From Lachnospiraceae bacterium GAM79 (lineage in GTDB: Bacteria > Bacillota > Clostridia > Lachnospirales > Lachnospiraceae), in the NCBI GenBank assembly GCA_003584705.1, contig AP018536.1, positions 930,001 through 994,000 of the forward strand: DNA of 64,000 nucleotides, in the 5' to 3' direction. The notes beneath the pieces were generated by a model that saw only the letters and a list, made by a program, of their open reading frames with translations, had not been told where the DNA came from and did no database searches. Each line of letters starts with the position of its first letter. Positions within the stretch are counted from its first letter, which is position 1. Below, one piece after another: positions 18,479-27,161 of the stretch. Both the position numbers and the translations under genes were made by a program.

Positions 18479-20566
18479 ATGAGATTTGTGATCAAACATG
18501 AGATAAAGGGGAGACTCAGGGTTCACATTCTGCAGAGCCGCATGAGCTTTGCGCAGGCAGATACACTGCAATACTATCTGGACGGACAGAATAATATTGT
18601 CAGTGCCAAAATTCAGGAGCGCACCCTGGATGTCACGGTAGTCTATACCGGTTCCAGGGAGGAGGCACTGAAGACACTGGAGAATTTTACGTATCAGGGT
18701 ACGGAAGTACCGGAGAATTATCTTGCTAATTCCGGCAGGGAGATGAACCGGGAATATAAGGATCAGCTGATCAATAAAGTGGTAATGCATTATGGGATCA
18801 GGCTGTTTTTACCCATGGATATCCGTTCCGTGATCACCACGGTAAAATCTTTCAAATATCTCTGGCATGGAATCAAGACCCTGGCAAAGGGCAAGATCGA
18901 AGTACCGGTACTGGATGCCACTGCTATCGGTGTATCTGTGCTGCGCGGTGATTACAACACCGCAGCCTCTGTGATGTTCCTGTTAGGCATCGGTGAGATT
19001 TTGGAGGAGTGGACGCACAAAAAGTCTGTCGGTGATCTGGCGAGGAGCATGTCCTTAAACATTGACAAGGTATGGGTTGTGAGCGACGGACAGGAGATCC
19101 TGGTGCCGTCCACATCCATTAAGTCAGGAGATCTGGTAAGGATCCACATGGGCAATGTGATTCCTTTCGACGGTACAGTGACGGATGGAGAAGGTATGGT
19201 GAATCAGGCATCTCTGACCGGAGAATCCGTTCCGGTGAGAAAAATTCCCGGTGGAACTGTCTATGCCGGAACTGTGGTAGAAGAAGGTGAGCTGACTATC
19301 TGTGTGAAAGAAAACGGCGGCTCCAGCAAATATGAGAAGATCATGACCATGATAGAGGAATCCGAGAAGCTGAAATCCTCTCTGGAGGGTAAGGCAGAGC
19401 ACCTGGCAGATAAGCTGGTACCCTATACTTTCTTAGGCACCGGTCTGGTATGGCTGTTCACACGGAATGTGACCAAGGCATTATCCGTGCTGATGGTGGA
19501 TTTCTCCTGCGCATTGAAGCTGTCTATGCCGTTAGCGGTATTGTCTGCGATCCGTGAGGCAAGCACCTATGAGATCACGGTGAAGGGCGGCAAATACTTA
19601 GAGGCTATGGCAGATGCCACCACCATTGTATTTGACAAGACCGGAACACTGACCAAGGCACAGCCCACGGTGGCAGATGTGATATCCTTTAACGGGCAGT
19701 CTGCGGATGAGCTGCTTCGGATTGCTGCCTGCCTGGAGGAGCATTTCCCTCATTCCATGGCAAAGGCAGTGGTACGTGAGGCAGCCCGCAAGGAGCTGGT
19801 GCATGAAGAACTGCATACCAAAGTGGAATATATCGTGGCTCACGGTATTTCTTCTACCCTGGATGGCAAGAAGATCATTATCGGAAGTTATCACTTCGTA
19901 TTCGAGGATGAACAGGCACAGATTCCGGAAGGCAGGCAGGAACTGTTCGATCAGCTGCCTGAGGAATACTCCCGCCTGTATATGGCAATTGACGGCAAGC
20001 TGGCTGCAGTGATCTGCATCGAGGATCCTCTCAGAGAAGAGGCCCCGGAGGTCATCCGACAGCTGAAGAGTCTCGGAATCCACAAGGTAGTCATGATGAC
20101 AGGAGACAGCGACCGTATCGCCGGGGCAATTGCGGGTACCGTCGGTGTGGATGAGTATTATTCCGAGGTGTTGCCGGAAGACAAGGCAAGGTTCGTGGAG
20201 CAGGAGAAGCAGGCAGGCCATAAGGTCATTATGATCGGTGATGGCATCAACGATTCCCCGGCATTGTCTGCGGCAGATGTTGGTATTGCCATCAGCGAGG
20301 GCGCACAGATCGCCAGAGAGATCGCCGATGTCACCATCGGTGCGGACAATCTGTATGAAGTAGCGACCCTGAAAGAATTGAGCAACTCCCTGATGGAGCG
20401 GATCCATAAAAATTATCGCATGATCGTAGGTATCAACACCGGACTGATCATTTTAGGTGTGGCAGGTATCATTCCTCCCACTACGTCCGCTCTTCTGCAT
20501 AATACATCTACCCTGTGGATCAGCACCAAGAGCATGAAGAACCTTTTGGATAGAGAAGAAGCATAA
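18479..20566 (+). CDS. Heavy-metal translocating P1B-type ATPase
   Basis: Membrane pump of 695 residues. The first ~75 residues resemble a metal-binding fold without CxxC. The actuator loop has LTGESVPV, the phosphorylation site is Asp386 in FDKTGTLT, the soluble-domain HP motif is in EEHFPHSMAKA, and the hinge is GDGINDSPAL. The metal-site helix reads DFSCALKLSMP (Cys344), where most P1B pumps have CPC, CPH or SPC, so the conserved Pro is replaced by Ala. Metal specificity is therefore hard to call; export of a transition metal is likely. The gene directly follows the small protein at 18088. Its stop lies in a short tandem duplication (GAGAAGAAGCATAAAA twice). Confidence 0.9.
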   Translation: MRFVIKHEIKGRLRVHILQSRMSFAQADTLQYYLDGQNNIVSAKIQERTLDVTVVYTGSREEALKTLENFTYQGTEVPENYLANSGREMNREYKDQLINKVVMHYGIRLFLPMDIRSVITTVKSFKYLWHGIKTLAKGKIEVPVLDATAIGVSVLRGDYNTAASVMFLLGIGEILEEWTHKKSVGDLARSMSLNIDKVWVVSDGQEILVPSTSIKSGDLVRIHMGNVIPFDGTVTDGEGMVNQASLTGESVPVRKIPGGTVYAGTVVEEGELTICVKENGGSSKYEKIMTMIEESEKLKSSLEGKAEHLADKLVPYTFLGTGLVWLFTRNVTKALSVLMVDFSCALKLSMPLAVLSAIREASTYEITVKGGKYLEAMADATTIVFDKTGTLTKAQPTVADVISFNGQSADELLRIAACLEEHFPHSMAKAVVREAARKELVHEELHTKVEYIVAHGISSTLDGKKIIIGSYHFVFEDEQAQIPEGRQELFDQLPEEYSRLYMAIDGKLAAVICIEDPLREEAPEVIRQLKSLGIHKVVMMTGDSDRIAGAIAGTVGVDEYYSEVLPEDKARFVEQEKQAGHKVIMIGDGINDSPALSAADVGIAISEGAQIAREIADVTIGADNLYEVATLKELSNSLMERIHKNYRMIVGINTGLIILGVAGIIPPTTSALLHNTSTLWISTKSMKNLLDREEA

Positions 20567-20599
20567 AAAGAGAAGAAGCATAAAAAGAGAAAAAGCAAA

Positions 20600-20651
20600 G
20601 GCCATTGTGAGAGAAAAAGAGAATTCCTCGCAATGGCTTGTGTTTTCTTTT
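20600..20651 (+). terminator. Terminator after P-type ATPase
   Basis: GCCATTGTGAG (20601-20611) pairs with CTCGCAATGGC (20627-20637); TGTGTTTTCTTTT follows. Confidence 0.75.
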
Positions 20652-20741
20652 GTAGTAAGCTGCTGCTAACTGAAAAATGTAATACAAAAAAATGTAATAC
20701 AATTTGAACGGAATGTACGGTACTTTTGTAGGAATTATATG

Positions 20742-20770
20742 TTGCATATTTGCAGATGTATGTATATAAT
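20742..20770 (+). promoter_or_regulatory. Sigma-A promoter of the suf operon
   Basis: TTGCAT (20742-20747), 17 bases, TATAAT (20765-20770), 45 bases before the sufC ATG. No clear IscR-type palindrome was recognised. Confidence 0.7.
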
Positions 20771-20814
20771 GATATAGTAATTCCTAGTTGGACGCTAGAG
20801 ATAGGAGGAAGTAT

Positions 20815-21561
20815 ATGTCAGAACAATTATTACAGGTGCGTAACTTGTCCGTAAGTGTAGAGGACAAGCCCATCCTTCATGGAATAGATTTAGAGGTTCG
20901 TCCCGGAGAGACCCATGTCCTCATGGGACCCAACGGTGCGGGCAAATCCACGTTGGGTTACACCATCATGGGAAGTCCCCGTTATGAGGTGACCGGTGGT
21001 GAGATCCTGTTCAAAGGAAAACAATTATTGGAGGAGACCACAGACCAGAGAGCCAAGGATGGTATTTTCCTGTCCTTCCAGAATCCCCTGGAGGTACCCG
21101 GAGTATCGCTTCGGAATTTCATTCGTAATGCCGTGGAACAGAGAAGCGGTTCCCGTATCAAGCTGTGGACATTTAAAAAGGAACTGGAGAAAGCTATGGA
21201 AGTCTTACAGATGGATCCTTCCTACGGTGACCGTGATCTGAACGTGGGATTCTCCGGCGGTGAGAAGAAAAAGGCGGAGATCTTACAGTTACTTATGTTA
21301 AAACCCTCGTTGGCAATCTTGGATGAGACGGATTCCGGCCTGGACGTGGATGCAGTGCGTACCGTATCCAAGGGCGTGGAAGAGTACCAGAAGGACAAAA
21401 AGGGTGCGCTGTTGATCATTACCCACAGCACCAGAATTTTAGAGTCTCTCCATGTGGACAAGACCCATGTACTGGTGAATGGTAAGATCGTGGCATCCGG
21501 CGATGCTTCTCTCGTAGACGAGATCAACGAGCATGGTTTTGAACGTTTTCTGGAAGCGTAA
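20815..21561 (+). CDS. sufC: Fe-S assembly ATPase SufC
   Basis: ABC-type ATPase of the SUF scaffold, 248 residues. ATG 20815 has an AGGAGG site 6 bases upstream and gives the usual length; an upstream in-frame start at 20788 adds only nine residues. Walker A is GPNGAGKST, the signature is VGFSGGEKKKAEILQ, Walker B is AILDETDSGLD, and the switch His is in ITHS. SufC powers the SufBCD complex that builds Fe-S clusters in the cytoplasm. First gene of sufCBDSU. Confidence 0.95.
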   Translation: MSEQLLQVRNLSVSVEDKPILHGIDLEVRPGETHVLMGPNGAGKSTLGYTIMGSPRYEVTGGEILFKGKQLLEETTDQRAKDGIFLSFQNPLEVPGVSLRNFIRNAVEQRSGSRIKLWTFKKELEKAMEVLQMDPSYGDRDLNVGFSGGEKKKAEILQLLMLKPSLAILDETDSGLDVDAVRTVSKGVEEYQKDKKGALLIITHSTRILESLHVDKTHVLVNGKIVASGDASLVDEINEHGFERFLEA

Positions 21562-21579
21562 AGGAGGTCGACGATCCGA

Positions 21580-22992
21580 ATGAGTGAAAGAGAAAAGACT
21601 TATGTGGAGGACGTCAACAGAAGCATTTATGATATTCGCAATGAAGAAAAAGACGTCTACCGCATTCAGAAAGGACTGACGCCCGCCATTGTGGAAGAGA
21701 TCTCCGCGAAGAAGAACGATCCCGCATGGATGGCGAATTTCCGTCTGCAGTCATTGCAGATCTATAACGAGATGGAAGTCCCCGACTGGGGTCCCTCTAT
21801 TGAGGGTCTGAACATGGAAGATATCGTAACCTATGTAAAACCCAATACCCATATGAGCGCCAAATGGTCCGAGGTACCGGAGGATATCAAGGATACCTTT
21901 GAGAAGCTGGGAATCCCGCAGGCGGAGCGGAAGTCCCTCGCCGGTGTGGGCGCCCAGTACGATTCCGAGCTGGTATATCACAATGTCAGGGAAGAAGTGG
22001 CAGCCCAGGGTGTAGTCTATACCGATATGGAGAGTGCCCTGAATGGGGAATATGCGGATATGGTGCGGAAGCATTTTATGAAGCTGGTGCCCCCCAGAGA
22101 CCACAAATTCGCAGCGCTGCACGGTGCTGTGTGGTCCGGCGGCTCCTTCGTATATGTTCCCCCCGGAGTGTCTGTGACGATCCCTTTGCAGTCTTATTTT
22201 CGACTGAACGCACCGGGAGCCGGACAGTTCGAGCATACCCTGATCATTGTGGACGAGGGTGCATACCTGCATTTTATCGAAGGCTGTTCCGCCCCGAAGT
22301 ACAACGTGGCGAACCTCCATGCCGGCTGTGTGGAGCTGTTCGTGGGGAAAAATGCAAAACTGCGTTACTCCACCATCGAGAACTGGTCCAAGAATATGTA
22401 CAATCTGAATACCAAGCGGGCGTTGGTGGAAGAAGGCGGTACCATAGAATGGGTATCCGGTTCCTTCGGATCCCACGTATCCTATCTGTACCCCATGAGC
22501 GTGCTGAACGGTAAGGGGGCCAGAGCGGAATTCACCGGTATCACCTTTGCGGGAGCCGGACAGAATCTGGATACCGGCACCAAAGTGGTCCACAATGCAC
22601 CGGAGACCACTTCCTATATCAATACCAAGTCCATCTCCAAGGATGGAGGTATCAGTACTTTCCGAAGTTCCGTAGTGGTGAAGAACAGTGCGGCAAAGAG
22701 CAAATCCGCCGTATCCTGTCAGTCCCTGATGCTGGATGACAAGTCTCGTTCCGACACCATCCCGGCCATGGATATCCGTACCCAGGATGCCGATATTGGA
22801 CACGAGGCGAAGATCGGCCGGATCAGCGATGAAGCAGTGTTCTATCTGATGTCCCGCGGTATCTCAGAAGAGGATGCCAGAGCCATGATCGTCAGCGGAT
22901 TCGCAGACAATGTATCGAAGGAGCTGCCGTTGGAATACGCGGTGGAGATGAACAATCTGATCCGTCTGGAGATGAAGGGCAGCATCGGTTAA
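21580..22992 (+). CDS. sufB: Fe-S cluster scaffold protein SufB
   Basis: Scaffold subunit of 470 residues. Diagnostic stretches are present in order: GVGAQYDSE near 127, the beta-helix core (VWSGGSFVYVPPGV, EGCSAPKY), then the C-terminal RISDEAVFYLMSRGISEEDA.AMIVSGF. The Cys in EGCSAP is conserved in SufB proteins. It lies 18 bases after sufC behind an AGGAGG site. Confidence 0.95.
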   Translation: MSEREKTYVEDVNRSIYDIRNEEKDVYRIQKGLTPAIVEEISAKKNDPAWMANFRLQSLQIYNEMEVPDWGPSIEGLNMEDIVTYVKPNTHMSAKWSEVPEDIKDTFEKLGIPQAERKSLAGVGAQYDSELVYHNVREEVAAQGVVYTDMESALNGEYADMVRKHFMKLVPPRDHKFAALHGAVWSGGSFVYVPPGVSVTIPLQSYFRLNAPGAGQFEHTLIIVDEGAYLHFIEGCSAPKYNVANLHAGCVELFVGKNAKLRYSTIENWSKNMYNLNTKRALVEEGGTIEWVSGSFGSHVSYLYPMSVLNGKGARAEFTGITFAGAGQNLDTGTKVVHNAPETTSYINTKSISKDGGISTFRSSVVVKNSAAKSKSAVSCQSLMLDDKSRSDTIPAMDIRTQDADIGHEAKIGRISDEAVFYLMSRGISEEDARAMIVSGFADNVSKELPLEYAVEMNNLIRLEMKGSIG

Positions 22993-23017
22993 TGTGGCAG
23001 GAGGAATGGAGATCAGT

Positions 23018-24118
23018 ATGGAAAAAGAATATAATATGACCATTAACAGACTGCCGGCGAAGACCTGGAACTGGCTTCGCATGAACGAGACGCAGTTGGA
23101 AAAGATAGAAGTACCTACGGCAGGAGGGGTAAAGGTAAGCCTGCCGGAAAAAATAACAACAGTAGAAAATGAGGGATCCCAGCCCTGGAATGCGGATTTT
23201 GCAGGCATCCCATCCGGCATGGGAGAGGACATGGACGGTCTTCTGACAGCAGCGGGAGTGAAGGCACAGCATTATGAGGTGTCTGAGGAAACCACAGAAG
23301 CACAGCCGTTGCTGTTGGATTATACCTACGTACAAAATAGTTTACAGGCCGGTGCCGTAGCAGTGAGAGCCCGGAAAAACAGTGAAATCACTGTGATCCA
23401 GGACTTTGCTTCCGACAGGGAGACGTCAGGGCAGGCGGCAGTATCCACCAGACTGCATCTGGAAGAGGGAGCGAAGATCCGCCTGATCCAGATTCAGAGA
23501 CTGGGCAATGGATTTACCTTTATGAATGATATCGGAGCCCTGTGTGAAGAGAAGGCTTCCCTGGAAGTGATCCAGCTGATCCTCGGCGGAAAGAATACTT
23601 ACCTTGGATGCAAGACTACCTTACAGGGCAGAGAGAGCAGCCTGAATGCCGACACCGCTTATATCGTGGGCGGTGACGGAAGACTGGATATGAACTATGT
23701 AGCTGTGCATGAAGGCAAAAAGACCCAGAGCAATATGCAGGCCGGCGGCGTTCTGCGGGATCATGCTTTCAAGCTGTATCGTGGCACCATTGATTTCAAA
23801 TGGGGGGCTAAAGGCGCAGTAGGCAATGAAAAAGAGGATGTACTGTTATTATCCAACGATGTGGTGAACCAGACCATTCCCCTGATCCTCTGCGCGGAGG
23901 AAGATGTGGAAGGTAATCACGGCGCCACCATTGGCAAACTGGATGATGAGCTGCTGCTCTACCTGGAGAGCCGCGGCATGAACAGAGAGCAGATCTATGA
24001 GATGATGGCTATGGCCAAGGTGGATGCGGTCTGCCGCAAGATTCCTGATGCAGCTACACGGGCTAAGGTACAGGAGTTCCTTGGCAGAGCCGGGGAAGAA
24101 GAGGAAGCGGAAGAGTAA
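23018..24118 (+). CDS. sufD: SufD-type Fe-S assembly protein
   Basis: SufBD-family protein, 366 residues, partner of SufB in the SufBC2D complex. ATG 23018 is preferred because GGAGA lies five bases before it; in-frame starts at 22994 and 23006 are possible. The N terminus (INRLPAKTWNWLRMNE) and the C-terminal beta-helix motifs are present: HGATIGKLDDELLLYLESRGM and RKIPDAATRAKVQEFLG. It is shorter than SufB and lacks the long N-terminal SufB domain. It follows sufB closely. Confidence 0.92.
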   Translation: MEKEYNMTINRLPAKTWNWLRMNETQLEKIEVPTAGGVKVSLPEKITTVENEGSQPWNADFAGIPSGMGEDMDGLLTAAGVKAQHYEVSEETTEAQPLLLDYTYVQNSLQAGAVAVRARKNSEITVIQDFASDRETSGQAAVSTRLHLEEGAKIRLIQIQRLGNGFTFMNDIGALCEEKASLEVIQLILGGKNTYLGCKTTLQGRESSLNADTAYIVGGDGRLDMNYVAVHEGKKTQSNMQAGGVLRDHAFKLYRGTIDFKWGAKGAVGNEKEDVLLLSNDVVNQTIPLILCAEEDVEGNHGATIGKLDDELLLYLESRGMNREQIYEMMAMAKVDAVCRKIPDAATRAKVQEFLGRAGEEEEAEE

Positions 24119-24134
24119 GATAACAGGAGGAAGT

Positions 24135-25358
24135 ATGACGACTTCAATCAGCGAGATCCGTAAGGATTTTCCTCTGCTTATGAGTAACGATGTGATTTAT
24201 CTGGACACGGCGGCGACTTCCCAGAAGCCGTCCTGTGTTCTGGAGGCAGAGAGAACATTTTATGAAAAATACAATGCCAATCCCCTGCGCGGATTATACG
24301 AGCTGGGAGAGGCGGCAACCGAAAAATACGAAGAAGCCAGAGAGACGGTCCGGGAGTTTTTAAATGCCAGAGAGGCGGCGGAGATCGTTTTCGTCCGCAA
24401 TGCCACGGAAGGCTTGAATCTGGTGGCCTACAGTCTGAGTTCCCTGGTGCTGAAGCCTGGGGATGAAATCCTGGTGAGCATCATGGAGCACCACAGCAAT
24501 CTCCTGCCCTGGCAGCAGGCAGCAGCCAGAACAGGAGCTGTGGTAAAATATCTGGAGTGTACCGAGGATGGAAAATATACCGAAGAAGCATTCCGCGCGG
24601 CACTGAGCGACCGAACGAAGATCGTTGCCATGACCCAGGTATCCAATGTGCTGGGCTGCAAAAATGATATCAAGCATTTTGCACAGATCGCCCATGAGTC
24701 CGGTGCTTATTTTGTAGCGGACGGAGCCCAGAGCGTTCCCCATATGGCAGTGGATGTACAGGATCTGGATGTGGATTTTTTGGCATTTTCCGGACACAAG
24801 ATGTATGCTCCCATGGGAATTGGTGCGTTATATGCGAAGAGAGAACTGTTGGAGCAGATGCCTCCTTTCCTGTGCGGCGGGGAAATGATCGATTCCGTCA
24901 GCCGTACCGGAGCCGTGTGGGCGGAAGTGCCACATAAGTTCGAAGCAGGAACGGTAAACGGTGCCGGAGCCTATGCACTGGCAGAGGCAATCCGGTATGT
25001 GCAGAAGATCGGTTTTGACTTTATCGAAGAGAGAGAAGCGAAGCTGACAGCCATGCTGATGGATGGCATGAAAGAGATTCCCGCAGTACACATTCTGGGC
25101 TCACAGAAAGCAGAAGACCATCACGGCATTGTGACCTTCAAACTGGACGGTGTGCATCCCCATGATGTGGCTTCTATTTTGGATGCGGATCATATCGCGG
25201 TCCGGGCGGGACATCATTGTGCCCAACCGTTATTGCAACATTTGAAAGTATTGTCCACCACCAGAGTAAGCCTGGGTGTCTACAATACGGAAGAAGAGAT
25301 TCAGGCATTTTTAGAAAGCCTTGCAAAGATAAGGAGACAGATGGGCTATGGAGAATAA
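24135..25358 (+). CDS. sufS: Cysteine desulfurase SufS
   Basis: PLP-dependent group II cysteine desulfurase of 407 residues that takes sulfur from L-Cys for cluster assembly. ATG 24135 has an AGGAGG site; the longer open frame to 24024 lies inside sufD. Motifs seen are YLDTAATSQKP, HHSNLLPWQ, the PLP-lysine loop FSGHKMYAPMGIG, and the active Cys362 in RAGHHCAQPLL. The gene overlaps sufU by 11 bases, fitting the SufS-SufU pairing of Gram-positives. Confidence 0.95.
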   Translation: MTTSISEIRKDFPLLMSNDVIYLDTAATSQKPSCVLEAERTFYEKYNANPLRGLYELGEAATEKYEEARETVREFLNAREAAEIVFVRNATEGLNLVAYSLSSLVLKPGDEILVSIMEHHSNLLPWQQAAARTGAVVKYLECTEDGKYTEEAFRAALSDRTKIVAMTQVSNVLGCKNDIKHFAQIAHESGAYFVADGAQSVPHMAVDVQDLDVDFLAFSGHKMYAPMGIGALYAKRELLEQMPPFLCGGEMIDSVSRTGAVWAEVPHKFEAGTVNGAGAYALAEAIRYVQKIGFDFIEEREAKLTAMLMDGMKEIPAVHILGSQKAEDHHGIVTFKLDGVHPHDVASILDADHIAVRAGHHCAQPLLQHLKVLSTTRVSLGVYNTEEEIQAFLESLAKIRRQMGYGE

Positions 25359-25779
25359 GACATTTTATAATGAAATCCTGACGGAGCACAATCTGCATCC
25401 GTATCACAAGCACAAGCTGGAGGATGCGAATCTGGTGTTGGAGGGCGTTAATCCCAGCTGTGGTGATGACATTTTTCTGGAGCTGAAAGTGGAGGATGGT
25501 GTGGTAGTTGACGGTGCCTTCGAAGGCGACGGCTGTGCCATTTCCCAGGCTTCCGCGGACATGATGCTGGAGCTGGTCATTGGCAGAAGCAAGGAGGAAG
25601 CGTTGCATCTGGCAGACCTGTTCCTCAAGATGATCAAGGGAAGTATTACCGAGGAAGAGCGGGACGAACTGGAGGAAGCCTCCGTATTGCAGGATATCGC
25701 CCACATGCCTGCCAGGGTAAAATGCGCGGTGCTTGGCTGGCATACTATGCAGGAATTATTGAAAACAGAAGAAAAATAG
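25348..25779 (+). CDS. sufU: SufU, zinc-dependent sulfur acceptor
   Basis: IscU-like protein of 143 residues. The three ligand cysteines are in place: Cys38 (NPSCGDD), Cys63 (GDGCAIS) and Cys126 (VKCAVLGW). The insert between the second and third Cys that separates SufU from IscU is present (GRSKEEAL...). In Firmicutes SufU is a sulfurtransferase activating SufS. Translation is coupled to sufS by an 11-base overlap. Confidence 0.94.
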   Translation: MENKTFYNEILTEHNLHPYHKHKLEDANLVLEGVNPSCGDDIFLELKVEDGVVVDGAFEGDGCAISQASADMMLELVIGRSKEEALHLADLFLKMIKGSITEEERDELEEASVLQDIAHMPARVKCAVLGWHTMQELLKTEEK

Positions 25780-25868
25780 CTGATAAAAAGATAAAGATAC
25801 ATCTTGCACGCCCTTTTTGGATACGCTACAATGAAAAAAAGAAGTGTAAGAAAAGCGGGGGGCTGTGC

Positions 25869-26207
25869 ATGTTCCACATAGAGCTTATCATTGAATTCCT
25901 GGAAAACGTGATGAACAATATTGTCCAGGTGGCAATACTGTTCTTTGAATTTGTCGGAGTGATCGTTATTATTCTCTCCGGTCTGAAAGGGTTTTATAAT
26001 TATGTGCGGCGGGTGCCGGATATGAAGATCACCCTGGCGCAGGGGCTTGCTGTAGGGCTGGAGTTCAAGTTGTGCAGTGAGATCCTTAAGACCGTTATTG
26101 TCAGAGACTGGAAGGAGATCGTTACTGTAGCCGGTATCATCGGACTTCGTGCGGCACTGACTTTCCTGATCCATTGGGAGATCAAGGAAGAGAAGAATCA
26201 TTCCTAA
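25869..26207 (+). CDS. DUF1622-like small membrane protein
   Basis: Protein of 112 residues starting at ATG 25869, behind a G-rich ribosome site about 6 bases upstream. It has an amphipathic start, a hydrophobic helix (VAILFFEFVGVIVIIL, about 21-37), a short loop with basic residues (YNYVRR), and a second hydrophobic region (VTVAGIIGLRAALTFLIHW). The segment LAQGLAVGLEFKLCSEILKT is typical of DUF1622 proteins, which are inner-membrane proteins of unknown function. It follows sufU by about 90 bases and may be the last gene of that transcript; a terminator follows. Confidence 0.8.
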   Translation: MFHIELIIEFLENVMNNIVQVAILFFEFVGVIVIILSGLKGFYNYVRRVPDMKITLAQGLAVGLEFKLCSEILKTVIVRDWKEIVTVAGIIGLRAALTFLIHWEIKEEKNHS

Positions 26208-26212
26208 AAATC

Positions 26213-26244
26213 GGCAGCTGATGAAAATCGGCTGCTTTTTTTTT
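26213..26244 (+). terminator. Terminator after DUF1622-like gene
   Basis: Short stem GGCAGC / GCTGCT (one G-U pair) followed by nine T. It ends the suf/DUF1622 transcript. Confidence 0.7.
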
Positions 26245-26423
26245 AGAATGATTTCCGGTTACCCAACAAAAGTCAATAAGTTTATCCAGATAAAGAGATT
26301 AAATTTGTAATGGTATATAGGTTAAATTTGCACCTTGGAAAAAAGCTGTCAGAGGACTAACATATAACGATAAAGTATGTATTTATAAAAAAGTGTAAAG
26401 AAATGCTAAAAAAACCGTTGCAT

Positions 26424-26480
26424 TTGACACTTCGACGTGCTAAAGCTATCGATAGCATGAACGTAAATGTAATCGATTAC
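26424..26480 (+). promoter_or_regulatory. Promoter overlapped by two 12-bp palindromes
   Basis: TTGACA (26424-26429) lies 17 bases before a weak -10 TATCGA (26447-26452). Palindrome GCTATCGATAGC (26445-26456) covers the -10, and palindrome GTAATCGATTAC (26469-26480) lies near the expected transcript start. Their centres are 24 bases apart and both share the core ATCGAT. The layout suggests repression by a dimeric regulator that is not encoded next to it. The rest of the ~295-base gap (26208-26502) shows nothing else that I can support. Confidence 0.5.
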
Positions 26481-26502
26481 GCATGCTTAAAAGGAAAGCA
26501 GA

Positions 26503-27015
26503 ATGGAATTACAAAAGACACTTACTCCCGGGGAAGCGCTGGAACGCGTCCTGCGATCTTATCAGACCTACTACAATATCAAAACAGAGGCTGTAGAACC
26601 GCCATTCGCAGCCGAAGCAATCTTCGGATCCCATAATGAGCAGTACTTTCTGATCAAGAAAGCTAAGGTGGCAGATATTGACACCAACGAGACTGTGTAT
26701 TTTGCCACAGAGGAATCTTTATCAAAGGATCGCCTTCTGGAACTGGACTCCATCGCCTGGGAACGGGGAACTGCCAACGTGCAGCCCTCATCCAATCATC
26801 GGAACAGCGATGTTGTCCTGATCATTCTGACCGGTCATGCAGAGGAGGATGCGCTTACACAGGTGAAAAAGTGCAAGCATTATCAGAGTTACCTCTGGGG
26901 ATTTCATGGCTGGAGTAATTACCGTTTGATTGTCGCCGAGTTATCTTCGGGTCGGATCGTCCACAACCGCCACGGACAGATTCTGAAGAAGCTCGTGAAA
27001 AAGGCAATACAGTAA
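26503..27015 (+). CDS. Conserved protein of unknown function
   Basis: Protein of 170 residues, cytoplasmic by appearance, not assigned to a family. GGAAAGCAG before the ATG serves as ribosome site. It has a mixed alpha/beta look with no membrane segment: an N-terminal 'LTPGEALERVLRSYQTYYNI', a middle 'FATEESLSKDRLLELDSIAWERG' and a Trp-rich end 'YLWGFHGWSNYRL'. It stands alone, behind the palindromic control region, and is followed after 147 bases by cstA on the same strand. Confidence 0.75.
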   Translation: MELQKTLTPGEALERVLRSYQTYYNIKTEAVEPPFAAEAIFGSHNEQYFLIKKAKVADIDTNETVYFATEESLSKDRLLELDSIAWERGTANVQPSSNHRNSDVVLIILTGHAEEDALTQVKKCKHYQSYLWGFHGWSNYRLIVAELSSGRIVHNRHGQILKKLVKKAIQ

Positions 27016-27161
27016 ATACAAGGGACATGTGAGGAAGCAGTAATTTACAAAGTAAATTAACGGATTCCGAACAGTTTTAGAATTGCGAGAGCGGATTTTA
27101 GCGGAGCAATTCGTGTATTTGCGAAAAATTAAATCTGTGTATAAGAAAAGGAGAAACACAA

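Noticed and set aside
21751..22803. Minus-strand open frame of 350 codons inside sufB
   Set aside because: A shadow of the sufB coding frame; His/Gly/Gln-rich with no recognisable motif.
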